Shown here: in pieces, positions 1-11,922 of the stretch
How the letters are laid out: each line of letters begins with the position of its first letter
Position numbering within the stretch: the stretch's first letter is position 1
NCBI GenBank assembly: GCA_027494055.1
Contig: JAOSJO010000022.1
Coordinates: 1-64,000 of the forward strand
Reading direction: 5' to 3'
DNA: 64,000 nt
Source of the DNA: Anaerolineae bacterium
Lineage (GTDB): Bacteria; Chloroflexota; Anaerolineae; Aggregatilineales; JAFGMM01
The notes under the pieces: model-generated
The model's input: the letters and a program-made list of their open reading frames with translations, nothing else
Database searches by the model: none
What the model was told of the DNA's origin: nothing
Made by a program: the position numbers and the translations under genes

Positions 1-137
<137 letters not shown>

Positions 138-366
138 TGTTTTGTCTGTGGACACATCGTCCCACAGTACGGAGTCTCTTTCAGGCCCAGCATCACATCT
201 TTACAGGCTTCCTGTCACTATTCAGCTGTTAAGGTGCAAACAAAACGCCGCTGGACGCTTGCCCATCGGCGAGGCACGAACCGGCATCTAAGCGTTGGCT
301 GCGATTGCGTGTTCGGCTCGTCCCTCCTTTTCGGTTTTAGTGATCGCTCCGCATTGCGGAGTTGGA

Positions 367-387
<21 letters not shown>
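138..387 (-). other. rRNA leader region
   Basis: About 250 bases lie between the predicted rRNA promoter and the 16S 5' end. No credible gene is seen; the open frames here are shadows. The length and position fit the transcribed leader of an rrn operon, which in most bacteria carries antitermination and RNase III processing signals. I could not pick out a clear boxA. Confidence 0.6.
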
Positions 388-1763
<1,376 letters not shown>

Positions 1764-1767
<4 letters not shown>

Positions 1768-2387
1768 TTGCCGTTCTCCGATGCCTTGACCTTGGGCGGC
1801 TCAAGCACCTTGTCCACCAGGCCGTAATCCACAGCCTGCTGCGCGGTCATGAAGAAGTCGCGCTCGGTGTCCTGCTCGATGCGTTCGAGCGGCTGGCCGG
1901 TGTGGTACGCCAGGATGCGGTTGAGCACGTCGCGCTGGCGCAGGATTTCCTTCGCCTGAATCTCGACATCGGTCGCCTGGCCGCCGCCGCCGGAGGTCCA
2001 CGGCTGGTGGATGTGCACGGTGGCGTTCGGCAGCGCGAAGCGCCGCCCGCGCGTGCCGGCGGTCAGCAACACGGTGCCGAAGCTGGCCGAGAACCCGACC
2101 GCCACAGTCGAGACCGGCGCGGGCACCTGCTGCATGGTGTCGTAGATTGCCAGCCCGCCGTAGACCGAGCCGCCGGGCGAGTTGATGTACATCTGAATCT
2201 CTTTGTCCGGGTCCTCGCGGCTGAGCACGAGCAACTGCGCCACGATCACGTTCGCGACCTGGTCGTTGATCGGCGTGCCGAGGAAGATGATGCGCTCTTT
2301 CAGCAGCAGCGAGTAGATGTCATAGGCGCGCTCGCCGCGCCCGGTGGTCTCGATCACCATGGGGATCAGGGCGTTGATGTCCGTCAT
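1764..2387 (-). CDS. clpP: ATP-dependent Clp protease proteolytic subunit ClpP
   Basis: Serine peptidase of the Clp tetradecamer, 207 aa, the usual family length. The nucleophile Ser lies in GFSASFG (canonical MAASMG), the His in HIHQP, and the Asp in QDTERD. The [13 protein letters not shown] and [13 protein letters not shown] segments are typical. The Shine-Dalgarno sequence AAGGAG lies about 9 bases before ATG 2387. It sits between tig and clpX in the classical tig-clpP-clpX order and overlaps clpX by ATGA. The sequence is intact. Confidence 0.97.
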
Positions 2388-2490
2388 TGTCGTGGCTCCT
2401 TCTCAGTGTTCCTACAATGTATAGCGTACAGCTAAATCACTTTTCGCGCGATAGTACCAGAATCTAACCCTCGAAGGGTAACGCGCCGGC

Positions 2491-4001
2491 CTAGTCGATG
2501 CGGACGATGCCGCCTTCCATGCGCTCGCCGGGGAAGAGCTTGCCCCGCTCCTCTTCCTGGACCTCCTCCGCGGCCTCGATCTCGTCGCGCAGGTCGTCGA
2601 GCGTCGCCACATGCTCGCTGTGGACCTTCTCGCCCTTCCTGGGCCTGGGCGACGGCCCCTTCGGCGGGTTCTCGCCCTTGGCAATCGCGATCAAACGCTT
2701 GACGGCGCGCCGCGTCATCACGTCCAGGCGGAAGTTCTCGCGCGCCGTTTCGCTCCGGTTGAGATAGCCCATCCACGCAAGGCCCAGGTCGCCGCCCAAC
2801 TGCTCGACCATCTCGTCCATTTCGGCCATCAGGTCGGCGTCGTCGGGCGCAAGTTCCTCTTCCGCGACGACCTTGCCCAACACCAACGCGCGGCGCAGGC
2901 GGCGCTCGGCAGACTCCGCGACATCGGCGGCCAGCTCTTCACGGGTCTTCCCGTTGATGCGCTGGTAATCCTCCAGCGTCAGGCCGCGCTGGCGCAGGTC
3001 CTGGTCCATCGTGTCAAGCATCTGGTCGATGTACTCTTCGACCATCATAGGGGGATATGCAAGTTGCGCGCCTTCGAGCACCTTTTCCATCACATCGTCC
3101 AGGTATGACCCTTCGGCCTCGTGGATGGCGTGTTCTTCGAGCTGGCGGCGCACCTCCATGCGCAGGTCGAGCAGGGTTTCGTGCTTGCCGTCCGTTACGT
3201 CGGCGGCGAAGGTATCGTTGAGCGTCGGCAGCGTGCGCGCGCTGACGCTCTCGACCGTGACATCGAAGGCCGCGCGCCGGCCGCGCATCTGCTCGTTCTC
3301 GAAGTCCTCCGGGACATCGAGCGTGAACGTCTTGTCATCGCCGGCGGAAAGCCCGACGATCTGCTCCGCGAAGCCGGGCAGGAAGTCGCGCTCCTGGTCG
3401 AGCACGAGTTCGAACGCCTCCTCATCGATGAGCAGATTCTCCGGCGCGACCTCGGCCTCCTCGTCGGGCGCTTCCTGGCCTTCGGGCAGCAACTCGCCAA
3501 AGAGGTCGAGCGTCACCACGTCACCCCAGTTGGCCGCGCGCGTCACCGGCTCGACGACGGCGCGGCGCACGCGCAGGTCTTCGAGCACTTCCTTGACTGC
3601 CTCATCGGTGACCTGGGGCTTCTCAAAGGGCACGCGCACCTCGCGGTAGTTGCCCAGATCGATCTCCGGCTGCAGCGGCACCTTAAAAGAGAGCACCAGC
3701 TCCGGGTCGGTCTCCACGTTTTCGAGCGTGCCGGGCGCATAGGGTTCAGGCCGCTCTCGTCGAGCGCATCAATGTAGACCTGCTGGCCCAGGTCTTCCAG
3801 GGCTTCCTCGAAAATTGCGCCCTCGCCGAGAAGCTGCAGAACGCGCGCGTAAGGCGCCTTGCCCTTGCGGAAGCCGGGGATGTTGACGCGCTGCGCCAGC
3901 CGCTTGGCGGCGCGGCGTTTGGCTTTTTCCAGCTCGGCGGCTTCCACCGAGACGGTCAGCATGGCTTCCTGGGTGTCAAGACGTTCAGTTTCGACATTCA
4001 T
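2491..4001 (-). CDS. tig: Trigger factor (ribosome-associated chaperone), one frameshift
   Basis: Trigger factor binds ribosomal protein L23 at the exit tunnel and chaperones nascent chains. The N-terminal domain carries the ribosome-binding signature as NIPGFRKGKAP (family GFRxGKxP). The middle segment (WGDVVTLDLFGEL) fits the FKBP-type PPIase domain, and the rest is the helical C-terminal domain. The frame is lost near 3745: codons for SGLNP continue correctly as YAPGTLENVETDPELVLSF if one C is restored. The repaired protein is about 503 aa, slightly longer than usual, with an acidic/basic tail. Starts at ATG 4001, followed downstream by clpP and clpX. Confidence 0.93.
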
Positions 4002-4084
4002 GATCGGGATTCTTTCCTCAGTTCGTTAATTACTAAACGGCTCCGCCAGCGTCATCGACCGCTGCGGGCCAGACTCGTGCGCGA

Positions 4085-4169
4085 TGGTGGGGAAGGCGGG
4101 ACTTGAACCCGCACGGATCACTCCACATGATCCTAAGTCATGCGCGTCTGCCACTTCCGCCACTTCCCC
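4085..4169 (-). tRNA. tRNA-Leu (anticodon UAG)
   Basis: Minus-strand 85-nt cloverleaf. The acceptor GGGGAAG pairs with CTTCCCC, the discriminator is A, and CCA is encoded. The anticodon stem CATGA/TCATG encloses loop CTTAGGA, giving UAG (reads CUA). A long variable arm and T-arm GCGGG-TTCAAGT-CCCGC support a class II tRNA-Leu. Confidence 0.97.
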
Positions 4170-4180
4170 ACGATTCGCAG

Positions 4181-4209
4181 ATTATAGCAGGGGAAAGACC
4201 CTGCGACCA
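4181..4209 (-). promoter_or_regulatory. Probable tRNA-Leu promoter
   Basis: A perfect -10 (TATAAT, 4186-4181) lies 12 bases before the tRNA 5' end, which fits a start just upstream of the mature tRNA. The -35 at 17-bp spacing (TGGTCG) matches only half the consensus. Confidence 0.6.
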
Positions 4210-4472
4210 CCACGCGCGGCTTCTGTCGCCAGCGCGCCATTTCGGGGGCCATGTTGGGGCATCAGCGCCCTGGGCATCTCCCTGCCGCACGGGGGTCAGG
4301 GCGGGGCGTCAAATCGGGTCCATTGATATATTTTCGATTACACCTATACTTCTATTTAAATTAAGATCATACTTACCCACTATTGACAAAAACGGCGATT
4401 TATCGGAGAATAGAGTTAGTTCGTCGCAAGACGAAACGGTCAAACCGGTAGTGGCGACATGTTGACTGATAC

Positions 4473-4632
4473 CCCCCTCACCCCCGCCGACCTTCAGTCG
4501 GCACCCCTCTCCACGCTCCGCCGCGCTGCACGCGGCTGGGGAGAGGGGGATCAGACGCCAGATATGGCGGTTTCTGTTTCCCCTCCCCACCTGTGGGGGA
4601 GGGGTGCGCCGAAGGCGCGGGGGTGGGGGAGA
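4473..4632. repeat. Intergenic GC-rich inverted repeat
   Basis: A tract starting ACCCCCCTCACCCCCGCC is mirrored at its far end by GGGGGTGGGGGAGA. An internal hairpin has arms CCCCTCCCCAC (4580-4590) and GTGGGGGAGGGG (4593-4604). The arrangement resembles a folded dispersed repeat rather than a gene. Confidence 0.6.
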
Positions 4633-4809
4633 AGGTGAGCAATCACAATCGCGCCATCAGTCAAAAGTTCACCACTACCGTCAAACCTGCCTCGTAGCCC
4701 ACAGGCGGGTCGCGTTGTGTCGGCACGACGATGCAACCGCAACAGCCAATGTGCTCCCGTGCATCGGTGTTTGCCAGTCTGTCGATCTACTTCACAAAGG
4801 ACGAGAGAA

Positions 4810-7800
4810 ATGAACCACCACGCCTTTCCGTTCACCTCCCTTCACAGGCTGCATCATGCGCGCTACAAAGGGATACGTTGGCTTGTGATCCTCATGCTGG
4901 TCGCCGGCTGGGCGATAGGCCTGCAGCCCGTCGCGCCGGCCCAGGCGGCGACCGGAGTCGTCGGGACCGGCGCGCCGGCTTCGTGCACGGAAGCCGCGCT
5001 GCTTGCCCAGCTCAATGCTGCGCCGGCCGGCGGCCTCATCGTCTTCAACTGCGGCGCAGCGCCGCATACCATCACCCTGACGACACAGATCACCCTCGAC
5101 GCCACCTACGCAGCCACCACCATCGACGGCGGCGGCCTCATCACCCTCCAGCAGACCACGTTGGGGGTGCGCGTCTTCGAGGTGCAGACGAGCGCGAGCC
5201 TCACACTGGTGAATATCACGATCACAGGGGGCAATGTCGCCGTTGACGGCGGCGGCGGCATCCTCGTGAGTGGCGGCGCGCTGACGCTCGATGGCGCGAC
5301 CGTCACCGGCAATCAGGCAGTCGCCGGCGGCGGCATCCGCCTCACCGACGGCAGCGTCGTCATTCAGAACGGTAGCTCGGTCAGCAACAACACGGCCACA
5401 GGCACGGGCGGCGGCGGCGGGATGCGCATGAGCGGCCCCAGCAGCACGCTCACCATCACCGACAGCACCTTCGCCGGCAACCAGGCGCTCACCGACGGCG
5501 GCGGCGGCCTGTTCCGGGTTGCCACCGCCGGCGTCACCATCACGCGCAGCACGATCTCCGGCAATACCTCAAGTCAGCAGGGCGGCGGCCTCCTCTTCGC
5601 ATACGGTGATCCCGTCACCATCACCAACAGCACGGTTTCGGGGAACACTGCCAACAACTCGGCTTCGAGCGCTGTCGTCGGCGGGGGCATCCGCGCGGTG
5701 GGTACCACGGTCAATATCAATTACAGCACCATCGCCGGCAACAGCAGCCCGCTCGACGGCGGGATTGGCCGCTCAGACGGCGCAGTGGTGAACCTGCACA
5801 GTTCGATTGTGGCAGGGAGCACCGGTGCGGACTGCTCTGCGACGATGACCACGCTGGACTACAACATCGACAGCGACAACACCTGCGGCCTGACTGGCAC
5901 CAACGACCAGCCGAACGTGGACCCGCTCCTGGGCGCATTGCAGGACAATGGCGGCCCGACGCATACGCACGCGCTTGGCGCATCAAGCCCGGCAATCGAC
6001 ACCGCGGACAACACGACCTGCCCGGCCACCGACCAGCGCGGCGTGATCCGGCCCATCGACGGCGATGGCAATTCAACAGTCATCTGCGACATCGGCGCTT
6101 ACGAGGCCCCTACGGACATCCCCGACGCGGATATTTCCGTCAGCAAGGGCGTGAGCGACACGATGCCGGACGAGGGGCAGGCGATCAGCTACACCGTCAC
6201 GGTGACGAACAACGGCCCCGACAACGCCACTTCGGTCACGATCACAGACCAACTGCCGACGGGCGTGACCTACACCGGGTACTCGGCGACGCAGGGGACG
6301 TACACGTCAGGCACCGGCGTATGGAACGTCGGCGCGTTGGCGAACGGGGCGGATGCGACGCTCACGCTCAACGCGACGGTGAACACCGGCACCGGCGGGA
6401 GCACAATCACCAACACCGCCACCCGCACCGCCAGCACCCCGACTGACCTGTTCCCCTCAACGACAGCGACAGCGCCGCCATCACAGTCATCCTGCCGCAG
6501 GCGGACATCGAAGTCGAGAAGACCGTAAGCGACACGATGCCGAACGAGGGGCAGGCGATCAGCTACACCGTCACGGTGACGAACAACGGCCCTGACAACG
6601 CCACCTCGATCACGGTCACGGACCAGTTGCCGGCCGGCGTGACCTACACCGGGCACTCGACGACGCAAGGAGCCTACGCGCAGGGTACCGGCGTGTGGAA
6701 CGTCGGCGCGCTGGCGAACAGCGCAAGCGTGACGCTGACGCTCAACGCGACGGTGAACACCGGCACCGGCGGGAGCACGATCACCAACACCGCCACCCGC
6801 ACCGCCAGCAGCCCAACCGACCCGACGCCCGGCAACAACAGCGACAGCGCCGATATCACGGTCGTCGAGCCGCAGGCGGACATCGAAGTCGAGAAGACCG
6901 TAAGCAACATGACGCCGAACGAGGGACAGGCGATCACCTACACCGTCACGGTGACGAACAACGGCCCCGAAGACGCCACCTCGGTCACGGTCACGGACCA
7001 GTTGCCGGCCGGCGTGACCTACACCGGGCACACGACCACACAGGGGACGTACACGTCAGGCACCGGCGTATGGAACGTCGGCACGCTGGCGAACAGCGCA
7101 AGTGTGACGCTGACGCTCAACGCGACAGTGAACACCGGCACCGGCGGGAGCACGATCACCAACACCGCCACCCGCACCACCAGCAGCCCAACCGACCCGA
7201 CGGCCGGCAACGATAGCGACAGCGCCGATATCACGGTCGTCGTGCCGCGGGCGGACATCGAAGTCGAGAAGACCGTAAGCGACACGGCGCCCGACGAGGG
7301 GCAGGCGATCAGCTACACCGTCACGGTGACGAACAACGGCCCCGAAGATGCCACCTCGGTCACGGTCACGGACCAGTTGCCGGCGGGCGTGACCTACACC
7401 GGGCACTCGACCACACAGGGGACGTACACGTCAGGCACCGGCGTATGGAACGTCGGCACGCTGGCGAACAGCGCAAGTGTGACGCTGACGCTCAACGCGA
7501 CAGTGAACACCGGCACCGGCGGGAGCACAATCACCAACACCGCCACCCGCACCACCAGCAGCCCAACCGACCCGACGGCCGGCAACGACAGCGACGACGC
7601 CGCCATGACCGTCAACGTGCCGCAGGCGAACCTGTCGCTCACCAAGACGGACAGCCCGGATCCGATCCTGGTTGGCAACAACCTCATGTACACCATCACC
7701 GTCAACAACGCGGGGCCGGACGCCGCGACGGGGGTGACGGTCACCGACACGCTGCCGGCGAACGTGACCCTGATCTCACTCACGCCGAGCCAGGGCACGT

Positions 7801-10378
7801 GCGTCGGGACGACGGCGATCACCTGCAACCTGGGGACGATCAACAGTGGCGCGAACGCGACGATTGCCATCGGTGTGGCGACACAGGCCCAGGGTGTGCT
7901 CTCCAACACGGCTTTGGTCACGGCGGACCAGGACGATCCAGCGCCAGGGAACAACTCGGACACCGAAACAACGACCGTCTACGCTGGTCCGCCAGGCGCC
8001 GCGACGCTGGTCGCCCCCAGCGGCGTGATCGACGACGCGACGCCGACCTACGAATGGAACCCTGTCTCAACCGCGACGCAGTACCGGCTGTACGTGATGC
8101 AGACGGGCGGCGCGGTGGTCCACGACCAGACGTACCTTGCCTCCAATGTGTGCACGGCCAGCGCGTGCATGACCACGCCGAGCGCGGCGCTGAACAATGG
8201 CGAGTATGACTGGTGGGTGCGCACGTACAACGCCTCCGGCTGGGGCCAGTGGAGCAGCGCGATGCACTTCACCGTTAACGTGCCCGCGCCGGGGGCGGCG
8301 ACGCTGACCTACCCCACCGGCAACATCGGCGCGGACAACCAGCCCACCTACCAGTGGAGCGACGTGGCGAACGCCACCTGGTACCAGTTGTACGTCTCCG
8401 GCCCCAACAGCTATGTCTTCAACGGCTGGGTGCAGGACGCGAACGTCTGCAACGGGACGACGTGCAGCCACGACATCGGGGATGTGCTCGCCAACGGCGC
8501 GCATACGTGGTACGTGCGCACCTATGGGCCGGGCGGCTATGGCCCATGGAGCCCCGGCATGGCCTTCTTCGTCGGCGACCCGCTCCCGCCCGCGCCCATG
8601 CCCCAGCAGCCGACCGGGACTATCACCGACGCCAGCCCGGCGTTCTCCTGGCAGGAGGCGCAGTACGCCACGCACTACCGGCTTTACCTGGAAGGCACAG
8701 CCGGCGCGGTGCTCAACCAGCTCTACACGGTGAGCAGCGAAGTGACATGCACCGGCGGCGTGTGCACCGTCGATCCCGGTCTGGCGCTGAATAACGGCGC
8801 GTACCAGTGGTGGGTGCAGGGCAGCAACGCCACCGGCAACGGCCCGTGGAGCGCGCCGGCCGACTTCACCGTGGCGATACCCGCGCCAGGGGCGGCGACG
8901 CTGACCTACCCCACCGGCAACATCGGCGCGGACAACCAGCCCACCTACCAGTGGAACGACGTGCAGCACGCCACGCACTACCAGTTGTACGTCTCCGGCC
9001 CCGGCGGCTACCTCTTCAACGGCTGGGTGCAGGATGCAGCGGTCTGCAACGGGGCGACGTGCAGCCACAGCACTGGCGCAACGCTCGCCAACGGCGCGCA
9101 CACCTGGTACGTGCGCACCTGGAGTCCGGGCGGCTACGGCCCGTGGAGCGGCGGCATGGACTTCTTCGTCGGCGACCCGCTCCCGCCCGCGCCCACCCCG
9201 CAGCAGCCGACCGGGGCCATCACCGACCCCAGCCCGGCGTTCTCCTGGCAGGAGGCGCAGTACGCCACGCAGTACCGCCTGTACGTGGAAGGCGCGGCGG
9301 GTAGCGTGCTCAACCAACTCTACACTGTTGGCGCTGAGGTGACCTGCGCCAGCGGCGTGTGCACCGTCGATCCCGGCCTGACCCTCGCCAACGGCGCTTA
9401 CGCCTGGTGGGTGCAGGGCAGCAACGCCACCGGCAGAGGCCCGTGGAGCGCGCAGGCTGACTTCACGGTGGCCGTGCCCACGCCGGGGGCGGCGACGCTG
9501 ACCTACCCCACCGGCAACATCGGCGCGAACAACCAGCCCACCTACCAGTGGAGCGACGTGGAACACGCCACCTGGTACCGCGTGTACGTGACCGGCCCCG
9601 GCGGCTACCTGCACGACGCCTGGGTCATGGACGCGGCGGCCTGCGCGGGCGGCGGGTGCACCTACGACGCAGGACACACGCTCGCCAACGGGGCGTACCA
9701 ATGGTGGGTGCGCACCTGGAACCCGGCGGGCAACGGCCCGTGGAGCGCGGCCATGGACTTCTTCGTCGGCGACCCGCTCCCACCGGCGCCCACGCCCCAG
9801 CAGCCCACCGGCACGCTCTACCAGAACGCGCCCGCCTTCCAGTGGAGCGAGGCGCAGTACGCCACGCACTACCGCCTGTACGTGGAAGGCACGGCGGGTA
9901 GCGTGCTCAACCAGCTCTACACCGCCGGCGTCGAGGTGACCTGCACCGCCGGGGTCTGCACCGTCGATCCGGGCCTGGCGCTCGCCGACGGGGCATACGC
10001 CTGGTGGGTGCAGGCTAGCAACGCCACCGGCAGGGGTCCGTGGAGCGCGCGCGCCGACTTCACTATCGACGCCGTGCCCGATGCGCCCGTCCCGCAGCAG
10101 CCTGTCGGAACCATCACCGACACCAGCCCGACGTACACCTGGAGCGAACTGCCGAACGCGACGCACTACGAGCTGTACGTGTAACGGGGCTGGGCGGGGC
10201 ATACCTCCTCAACCAGACTTACGCCGTCGGCGCGGAGGTGACGTGCGCGGGCGGGACGTGCCAGGTGACGCCGGCGGACGTGCTGGCGGCGGGCGACTAC
10301 CGCTGGTGGGCGCGCGGCGTGAACAACGGCGTGGCGGGCGCGTGGCCCGCGCGCACCGACTTCACCGTCGTGCCATGA
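4810..10378 (+). CDS. Giant secreted surface protein: beta-helix, DUF11 repeats, Fn3-like repeats (two frameshifts)
   Basis: ATG 4810 follows AAGGA at good spacing. A signal peptide ends near residue 44 (PAQA-ATGV). Next comes a parallel beta-helix region with repeated GGGI/STxSGN turns, as in choice-of-anchor Q proteins (to about 6110). Four near-identical DUF11 units (VTVTNNGP...TDQLPAGVTYTG) and one divergent unit follow (6120-7980). From 7985 on are Fn3/Ig-like modules ending in GPWS...FTV, partly as a 597-nt two-module repeat. One C is missing in the run at 6453-6456, and a second shift near 10184 restores the last 65 residues. Repaired length is about 1855 aa. No LPxTG or C-terminal membrane anchor is visible. 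Probably a cell-surface or adhesion protein; function inferred only. Confidence 0.85.
6121..7620 (+). repeat. Tandem 375-nt DUF11-coding repeat, four copies
   Basis: The marker GCGATCA(G/C)CTACACCGTC begins at 6181, 6555, 6930 and 7305, giving spacings of 374, 375 and 375 nt. The units are nearly identical over their length. The short first interval coincides with the reading-frame break. Confidence 0.9.
8288..9800 (+). repeat. Tandem 597-nt repeat coding paired Fn3-like modules
   Basis: GGCGGCGACGCTGACC recurs at 8294, 8891 and 9488, exactly 597 nt (199 aa) apart. Each unit encodes an A module (TYPTGNIGA...) and a B module (PQQPTG...VDPG...). Confidence 0.85.
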
Positions 10379-10440
10379 CCGCCCCCACGCCGCGTGCGCC
10401 AGGCATAAGGCGCTGGCCCGCGCACTGAGTTAGCGCGAAG

Positions 10441-10474
10441 CAGCCCCCGGTCACAAACCGGGGGCTGTTGCTTT
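10441..10474 (+). terminator. Rho-independent terminator
   Basis: An 11-bp stem CAGCCCCCGGT (10441-10451) / ACCGGGGGCTG (10457-10467) with a 5-base loop is followed by TTGCTTT. It lies 62 bases past the end of the surface-protein gene. Confidence 0.8.
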
Positions 10475-10605
10475 CCGGACGGCGCGCCGGTTCACGACGC
10501 TGCGGTGAATCGCGCGCTACCCCCTGCCCGGTATGCGCAATGGCGAGAAAAACACGAACGGCCCCATGCGGGGCCGCTCGTCAGAGGTCTGTTCCAGTGA
10601 TGCGC

Positions 10606-10719
10606 CTACAGACGGCGCAGGTGGAAGACGTGGGCACGAACCCTATTGGCCGCGTTCAGCAACCCGACCAGCAGCACAATCGCGCCGAGCACCATGCACG
10701 CATTGATGAGATTGAACAT
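10606..10719 (-). CDS. Possible 37-aa single-pass membrane peptide
   Basis: The peptide begins MFNLINACMVLGAIVLLVG, is one hydrophobic helix, and ends in a basic tail (RVRAHVFHLRRL). The G-rich GGGGGCGAGG just upstream could serve as ribosome-binding site. It lies 46 bases downstream of minE on the same strand, so it could be the last cistron of the cluster. No family is recognised, and a chance frame cannot be excluded. Confidence 0.4.
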   Translation of the reverse strand: MFNLINACMVLGAIVLLVGLLNAANRVRAHVFHLRRL

Positions 10720-10765
10720 GCCTCGCCCCCAGGTCCCGGCGACGGCGCGCCTCACGCCGGCGTCA

Positions 10766-11032
10766 TCACCGCCGCTGCGCGTGCGCCACCAGGGGGATAT
10801 TCGCCACCAGCAGGCTCGCGCGCTTCTCCCGCTCGACAAACACCTCCACCCGCCGCTGGTCGATCTCGACGTACCTCGAGATCAGGTCGATCATCGCATC
10901 CCGCAGTTCGGCGAGCTTCTCTTCGGAGAGGTCGCTCCGGTCGTGGACGAGGACCAGTTGCAGGCGCTCTTTCGCCACCTGCGCGCTGTGTGCTGGGGAC
11001 CGGCCTAGAAGTCTGTCAAGGAAGCTGCCCAT
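10766..11032 (-). CDS. minE: Cell division topological specificity factor MinE
   Basis: 88 aa, the usual MinE length. The N-terminal amphipathic membrane-targeting helix MGSFLDRLLG is followed by the MinD-contact region AKERLQLVLVHDRSDL. The C-terminal dimerisation half (LRDAMIDLISRYVEIDQRRVEV) is typical. MinE stimulates MinD ATPase and drives pole-to-pole oscillation, placing FtsZ at midcell. It starts only 3 bases after the minD stop, so it is surely co-transcribed. Confidence 0.95.
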   Translation of the reverse strand: MGSFLDRLLGRSPAHSAQVAKERLQLVLVHDRSDLSEEKLAELRDAMIDLISRYVEIDQRRVEVFVEREKRASLLVANIPLVAHAQRR

Positions 11033-11035
11033 GGG

Positions 11036-11855
11036 TTAGTATCCTCCGTTCACGCTCACCGTGGCGCGGAAGCGGCGCACGAAGCGCTGGAACGCGCCTT
11101 CCGGTTCCTCCATGATGAGGAGCGGCACCTGCTCGCCCATCAAGCGCCGCGCGATGTCGCGGAACGCCTGACCGGCCTTGGAGCGCCCGTCCATCACGGT
11201 GGGCGTGCCCCGGTTCGAGGCAATCAGCACGCTGGGGTCTTCCGGCACAATGCCAATCAGGTCAATGGCAAGGATGTCGAGCACGTCGTCGGCGCTGAGC
11301 ATCTCGCCGCGCTGCACCAGCTCCTGTTTGACGCGGTTGATGATGAGCGACGCCGGCCCCTTTTCCTCGGCCTCGACCATCCCGATGATGCGGTCGGCGT
11401 CGCGCACCGACGACACCTCCGGGTTGGTCACCACGAGGACATGGTCCGCCGGCGCAACCGCGTTGCGAAAGCCGCGCTCGATGCCCGCCGGCGAGTCGAT
11501 CAGGATATAGTCGCACTCGCCGCGCAGCTCGTCGGCGAGCCGCACCATATCCGACGGGCTGACCGCGGTCTTGTCCCCGGGTCTGCGCGGCGGGGATCAG
11601 GTACAGTTCCGGCAGGCGCTTATCCTTGATCATGGCCTGCGCGAGCCGGCACCGCCCCTCGATCACGTCCACCAGATCGTACACGATGCGGTTCTCCAGG
11701 CCCATCACCACATCCAGGTTGCGCAGGCCGATGTCTGCGTCGATGCACACCACGCGCTGCCCCAGGCTCGCCAGCGCGACCCCCAGGTTGGCGGTGGCGG
11801 TGGTCTTCCCGACGCCGCCCTTGCCTGACGTGACCGTGATGACTTTTCCGCTCAT
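11036..11855 (-). CDS. minD: Septum site-determining ATPase MinD (one frameshift)
   Basis: Deviant Walker A GKGGVGKTTATAN begins at residue 11, as expected for ParA/MinD ATPases. DADIGLRNLD and YILIDSPAGIERGF are also typical. The C-terminal amphipathic membrane-targeting helix (FQRFVRRF) lies near the end. The frame breaks in the C run at 11575-11578: removing one base reads AAQTRDKTAVSPSDMVRLADEL, linking the halves into a 272-aa protein of normal length. MinD recruits MinC to the membrane. Confidence 0.95.
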
Positions 11856-11922
11856 GACAAACCCTTCCTTTTGACTTGTGATCGGCTTTCTTGCCGCGTC
11901 GGTCTTCTACGCGCGTCTGACC

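Larger units (their letters stand above)
4170..4809. other. Long spacer with AT-rich island and inverted repeats
   Basis: No gene is supported here. Roughly 4320-4430 is markedly AT-rich against the GC-rich background and includes a TTCGTC-GCAA-GACGAA hairpin (about 4419-4434). About 4473-4632 is dominated by imperfect inverted repeats of C-rich and G-rich runs, described separately. Confidence 0.6.

Noticed and set aside
4320-4470. Cyclic-di-GMP or other riboswitch in the AT-rich spacer
   Set aside because: Only a single GCAA-capped hairpin is visible; conserved aptamer cores could not be matched.
6440-6470. Programmed ribosomal frameshift in the DUF11 protein
   Set aside because: The tandem repeat period shows a one-base deletion compared with sister units, and similar breaks occur in many unrelated genes.
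8067-10202. 711-aa minus-strand frame
   Set aside because: Arg/Gly/Val-rich shadow of the Fn3-like repeats, a normal effect of high GC.
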